Below, piece by piece: positions 51,236-53,887 of a DNA stretch of 53,887 bases (position 1 is the stretch's first letter; every line of letters starts with the position of its first letter). A program made the position numbers and the translations under genes. This DNA is from Rhodobacterales bacterium (lineage in GTDB: Bacteria > Pseudomonadota > Alphaproteobacteria > Rhodobacterales > Rhodobacteraceae): assembly GCA_025362795.1 (NCBI GenBank), contig JANYFE010000056.1, positions 1 to 53,887 on the forward strand, given 5' to 3'. The notes under the pieces are model-generated. The model saw only the letters and a list, made by a program, of their open reading frames with translations. It ran no database searches and was not told the origin of the DNA.

Positions 51236-51853
51236 TTAGGGGCTGTTACCCTGCCGGCGACGTTTCGCTGTCTCAAGGTCGATGGAAAATGTGCTTGAGG
51301 GGTAAGTTTTGCCATCCACAAGATCGCCCAAAGTCACGGAAGTCTGGTTGCCGATGTCATCGGTGATGATCCACTGGGTCAAGGCGACCGGGTTCTCGCT
51401 GAAAACCAATTCGATTGTGCCATAATCCGGATGTTTGGGGTCTTGCGCAAGAACACGGGTGGTTGTGCCCACCTCGCGGTGGCCGATCACCATTTTGGCC
51501 ACTGACAAGTTGACCTCCTTTGCAAGGATCAAATTCAGCGGGGTGCGCGCCAGCGGATATTGCTCGGGTGGTTGGTTCGACTTGGCATCAAAGATAGCAA
51601 CCATCCCACCTGAAGCGAGGACCAAACTGTCATCCGGTGCGGCATAGTCAAACCGAGCGCGTCCGGGACGCTGGATCGAAATTGTGCCCTTGGCTTTAGA
51701 TCCATCGGCATTGACCTGCACAAAGCTCGCTTCCACCGCAGCTAGGCCATTGAGATAGCTGGACAATGTGTCCAGAGAAGTCTCCGTCGCCGCGGCGGGC
51801 AGAGAAAGGGCTAACAGTGTAAGCGGGGCCAGAACGGCATGCGACATGTTCAT
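51236..51853 (-). CDS. lolA: Outer-membrane lipoprotein carrier LolA
   Basis: LolA shuttles lipoproteins through the periplasm from LolCDE to the outer membrane. The 205-residue protein has a signal peptide (LAPLTLLALSLPAAA), then a beta-half-barrel with the sequence EASFVQVNADGSKAKGTISI, RPGRARFDYAAPDD, and YPLARTPLNLIL. ATG 51853 is preferred, ATG 51847 also possible; neither has a strong ribosome site. It is flanked by two lytic transglycosylase lipoprotein genes, which are likely cargo. The usual ftsK neighbour is not present. Confidence 0.85.
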   Translation of the reverse strand: MNMSHAVLAPLTLLALSLPAAATETSLDTLSSYLNGLAAVEASFVQVNADGSKAKGTISIQRPGRARFDYAAPDDSLVLASGGMVAIFDAKSNQPPEQYPLARTPLNLILAKEVNLSVAKMVIGHREVGTTTRVLAQDPKHPDYGTIELVFSENPVALTQWIITDDIGNQTSVTLGDLVDGKTYPSSTFSIDLETAKRRRQGNSP

Positions 51854-51978
51854 AAGATGAATATAGTCGAAGTAAGTGCTCGCTGCATCCCTGCGCCACT
51901 TCACATGGCAGAGAGGTGCCGATGGGACTGGTGGCGCTGCGCCTGAATCGGCTAGGTTTGGTGGATTAACTTGAGGGT

Positions 51979-53217
51979 ATGTTCATGAAAATGACTCGTC
52001 GGGCGGTTGTGTTGGGTATTCCTGCCGTACTTTGGGGTTGTTCTGCCGGGCCAAGCGTTCGGCAGCCAGCGCAACAGGTGACATTTTCGGCTGTTCCCAA
52101 TGCCGGATTCGATGCTTGGGTCGAGGGGTTCAAGTCTCAGGCTGAGGCGCAGGGTGTTTCGGCCCTAGCGGTCGAGTCTGCATTCCGGTCGGTAGGGTAT
52201 CTGCCCGGCGTGATCGAAAAGGACCGCAACCAGACGGAGTTTGCACGCAGTTTACAAGACTATCTTGCGATCACTGCCTCGGATGCGCGGATAGCGATGG
52301 GTCGCCAAGTGCTACAACAGTATTCCGGGCTGTTTTCGGCTGTTGAGGCGAAATATGGCGTGGAAAAGCAATTTGTCGCAGCGATTTGGGGCGTTGAAAG
52401 TTTCTATGGCGCCAAGCGTGGGACGGTACCGGTGGTCTCGGCGCTAGCAACCTTGGCATATGACGGGCGCAGGCGGCAGTTCTTCGAAGGGCAGCTGGTG
52501 GCGGCGCTGAAAATCTTGCAAAACGGGGATGTTGGTGTTGCTGGCATGACAGGGAGTTGGGCCGGCGCAATGGGGCATACGCAGTTTATTCCCACCTCGT
52601 ATCTTGCTTATGCGGTTGATTTCAACGGCGATGGGCGACGTGATATCTGGTCAGATGACCCCGAGGATTCTTTGGCTTCGACTGCGAGCTATCTTTCCAA
52701 AGCCGGTTGGCGTTTTGGGCAGCCCTGGGGCGTTGAGGTCAGGCTTCCGGGTGTATTTGACCCAGGCCTGGTGGGAAAATCGACGGCGCGGGCCACCTCT
52801 GACTGGACCGCGTTGGGCATCGCAAGTGCTGACGGCGGCAGGTTGGCGGATCACGGCGATTCCGCGGTGATCCAGCCTGCTGGCTCGGCTGGTCCGGCGT
52901 TCCTGATCTATCACAATTTTGAGGTGATCGGGCGGTATAATAATGCTGACAACTACATCATCGGCGTCGGGCATCTTTCAGACAGGTTGGCGGGTGGTGG
53001 CGCTTTGCAGGCCGCGTTTCCGCCCGATGCCAACGGGATGCGCCTCAGTGACCGCGTTCGGTTGCAACAAAGGCTGACCGCTCTGGGCTTCGACACAGGC
53101 AGCATGGATGGCGTTCTTGGGCCGAAAACAGCGGCAGCAATCAGCGAGTTTCAGGCGAAGCGGGGTATGACTGTAACCGGCATAGCGACGCTCGATCTCC
53201 TGTCGGCGTTAACTTGA
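51979..53217 (+). CDS. mltB: MltB-family lytic murein transglycosylase with PG-binding domain
   Basis: The 412-residue lipoprotein has a signal with a twin arginine and lipobox LWGC (cysteine 21 from ATG 51979). The SLT_2 catalytic domain includes the active glutamate E140 in AAIWGVESFYG, plus YDGRRRQFFEGQLVAAL and MGHTQFIPTSYLAYAVDFNGDG. A peptidoglycan-binding domain covers about residues 350-410 (LQQRLTALGFDTGSMDGVLG, EFQAKRGMTVTG). ATG 51985 is an alternative start. It probably acts at the inner face of the outer membrane during septation or recycling. Confidence 0.9.
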   Translation: MFMKMTRRAVVLGIPAVLWGCSAGPSVRQPAQQVTFSAVPNAGFDAWVEGFKSQAEAQGVSALAVESAFRSVGYLPGVIEKDRNQTEFARSLQDYLAITASDARIAMGRQVLQQYSGLFSAVEAKYGVEKQFVAAIWGVESFYGAKRGTVPVVSALATLAYDGRRRQFFEGQLVAALKILQNGDVGVAGMTGSWAGAMGHTQFIPTSYLAYAVDFNGDGRRDIWSDDPEDSLASTASYLSKAGWRFGQPWGVEVRLPGVFDPGLVGKSTARATSDWTALGIASADGGRLADHGDSAVIQPAGSAGPAFLIYHNFEVIGRYNNADNYIIGVGHLSDRLAGGGALQAAFPPDANGMRLSDRVRLQQRLTALGFDTGSMDGVLGPKTAAAISEFQAKRGMTVTGIATLDLLSALT

Positions 53218-53219
53218 GC

Positions 53220-53360
53220 CTAGCCGTTTGCAAGCTGCAACTTACGCCCTTTTCTCATCAGACCTCCAACCTTGCGCATTGCCGGGCCTAGAACACTGAC
53301 TTTGAGCGCCCATAAACGCGCGGCCAGCGCCGCGCTCTTTTGACCGCCGTTGTCCCACAT
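53220..53360 (-). CDS. Possible small basic protein
   Basis: A 46-codon frame starts at ATG 53360 and reads MWDNGGQKSAALAARLWALK followed by VSVLGPAMRKVGGLMRKGRK and a short LQLANG tail. An in-frame TAA stands six bases before the ATG, with AAAGG directly upstream. The product would be strongly basic and amphipathic, with alternating hydrophobic and lysine/arginine residues. It converges on mltB and is below the usual size cut-off. No homology is recognised, and it could be a chance frame. Confidence 0.3.
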   Translation of the reverse strand: MWDNGGQKSAALAARLWALKVSVLGPAMRKVGGLMRKGRKLQLANG

Positions 53361-53477
53361 CCTTTAAGGGGTGTCAGGCGGGGGTCGACCAGGATCCGGC
53401 CTAGCGTCTGACGGTGTTTGCGTGATACTTCCGCATAGCTTTCGGTTGAGCGGAACGCTGCCAATCCAAATAGGAAT

Positions 53478-53746
53478 ATGACCATGACGGGACATTCAGC
53501 GCGGCGCGCGCTTTGGGCGCTTCTGTTTGGTAATCTTGTGATCGGGACCGGGGTTTTGCTGCCTGCTGGGTTGCTGACGGCGCTGATGGCTGATTTGACA
53601 GTGCCCGCAGGGACGGCGGGGTTGCTGGTGACTGTGGGAGGGCTGGTCGTCGGTTTTGGCGCACCTCTACTGGCCGGATTGACGTCAAAGATTGACCGGC
53701 GGTTGCTGTTGGCGCTAGCACTGGGACTTTATGTGGTCGGACATGT
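53478..53746 (+). pseudogene. MFS transporter N-terminus, cut by an insertion sequence
   Basis: About 89 codons of a major facilitator permease remain: helix 1 (LWALLFGNLVIGTGVLLPAG), helix 2 (TAGLLVTVGGLVVGFGAPLLAG), the loop with KIDRRLL, and helix 3 (LALALGLYVVGHV). It resembles the DHA-type aromatic or drug exporter group. After the GHV codons the frame runs into unrelated sequence and stops at 53795. The rest of the gene is beyond the window or lost, so the transporter is most likely inactive. MTMTGHS may start at 53478 or 53484. Confidence 0.75.
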
Positions 53747-53887
53747 GCGGTGTTTGTCAAACAAGTTGTCCGCTGATTTCATGCGGCGTCTCTGATTTCG
53801 GAGGCGCGGGTGTCGCGTTCCGGGTTCAGCCAGACGGGTCCGGCGGGCAGCCAGTTGCGCGTTTTTCCTGACCACCGTTCCGGGGTT
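53744..53887 (-). mobile_element. 3' terminal part of an insertion sequence
   Basis: Sequence from about 53744 (TGTGCGGTGTTTGTCAAAC..) has no relation to the MFS gene and contains the C-terminus of a transposase. The transposase runs into the terminus, as in many insertion sequences. The family is not identified with certainty. The window ends inside it, so its other end and size are unknown, and the border may be off by a few bases. Confidence 0.65.
53779..53887 (-). CDS. Transposase, C-terminal 35 residues
   Basis: The visible codons read TPERWSGKTRNWLPAGPVWL followed by NPERDTRASEIRDAA and a stop. The ERWSGxTRNWxPxGxVxLNPE pattern is one I associate with DDE-type transposases of alphaproteobacteria, but the catalytic core lies outside the window. 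The gene points away from the interrupted MFS gene's reading direction. Completeness cannot be judged. Confidence 0.6.
   Translation of the reverse strand, partial: TPERWSGKTRNWLPAGPVWLNPERDTRASEIRDAA

Overview
The window reads as chromosome of a GC-rich alphaproteobacterium of the Rhodobacter/Paracoccus group (Rhodobacterales). The main evidence is an RpoE/ChrR singlet-oxygen switch that is near-identical in layout to that of Rhodobacter sphaeroides, with the divergent FAD-protein/DUF1365/short-chain dehydrogenase operon. Supporting evidence is the heparinase-purH pair, the dapB-rbfA-truB-rpsO-pnp block, a DUF1674 (SDHAF4-like) protein and an RbaV/RbaW-type partner-switching pair. No tRNA, rRNA, CRISPR array or prophage was seen. 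Both ends run into insertion-sequence termini, so the window is probably a contig that stops at multicopy elements.

Layout: 0.0-3.3 kb has an IS3-family end, two saccharopine dehydrogenase genes, and an ArsR regulator with an AHSA1/SRPBCC protein. 3.2-8.1 kb has a MITE-like palindrome, heparinase II/III, purH, lspA and a DUF3035 lipoprotein. 8.1-14.3 kb has an M16 peptidase pair, then mutL-rmuC-hutD linked by 4-base overlaps. 14.3-18.5 kb is the singlet-oxygen locus, with chrR and rpoE leftward and three enzymes rightward, separated by two back-to-back sigma-E-type promoters. 18.5-29.2 kb is housekeeping RNA and translation genes (rsmB, dapB, rbfA, truB, rpsO, pnp), with a phosphodiester glycosidase, a DUF1643 gene and two RTX calcium-binding protein genes interleaved. 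29.2-32.5 kb is a surface-glycan modification cluster: GT2, an FkbM methyltransferase, and a GT-FkbM fusion whose C-terminal half is a paralogue of the previous gene. 32.5-39.1 kb has a small secreted protein, dadA, an MgtE_N-CorA hybrid channel, an alcohol dehydrogenase, choX, betI and a 1-Cys peroxiredoxin. 39.2-44.6 kb has GT2 and GT92 glycosyltransferases, an aldehyde dehydrogenase and an Fe-S flavoprotein. 44.6-49.0 kb is a leftward run of rluA-like, homocysteine methyltransferase-like, tandem-GFA, fRMsr and gamma-glutamyltransferase genes. 49.2-53.9 kb has rbaW/rbaV, hspQ, two lytic transglycosylase lipoproteins flanking lolA, a possible small ORF, and an MFS gene cut by an insertion sequence.

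Functionally the window combines oxidative-stress defence (RpoE regulon, peroxiredoxin, free-methionine-sulfoxide reductase), envelope biogenesis (lspA, lolA, transglycosylases, M16 peptidases, glycosyltransferases) and core RNA processing. The most interesting items are the paired RpoE promoters, the GT-FkbM fusion beside its own paralogue, the RTX genes wedged around rpsO, the orphan partner-switching pair, and several intergenic palindromes that look like dispersed repeats or operators. Family assignments come from motif recognition only; no database search was run.
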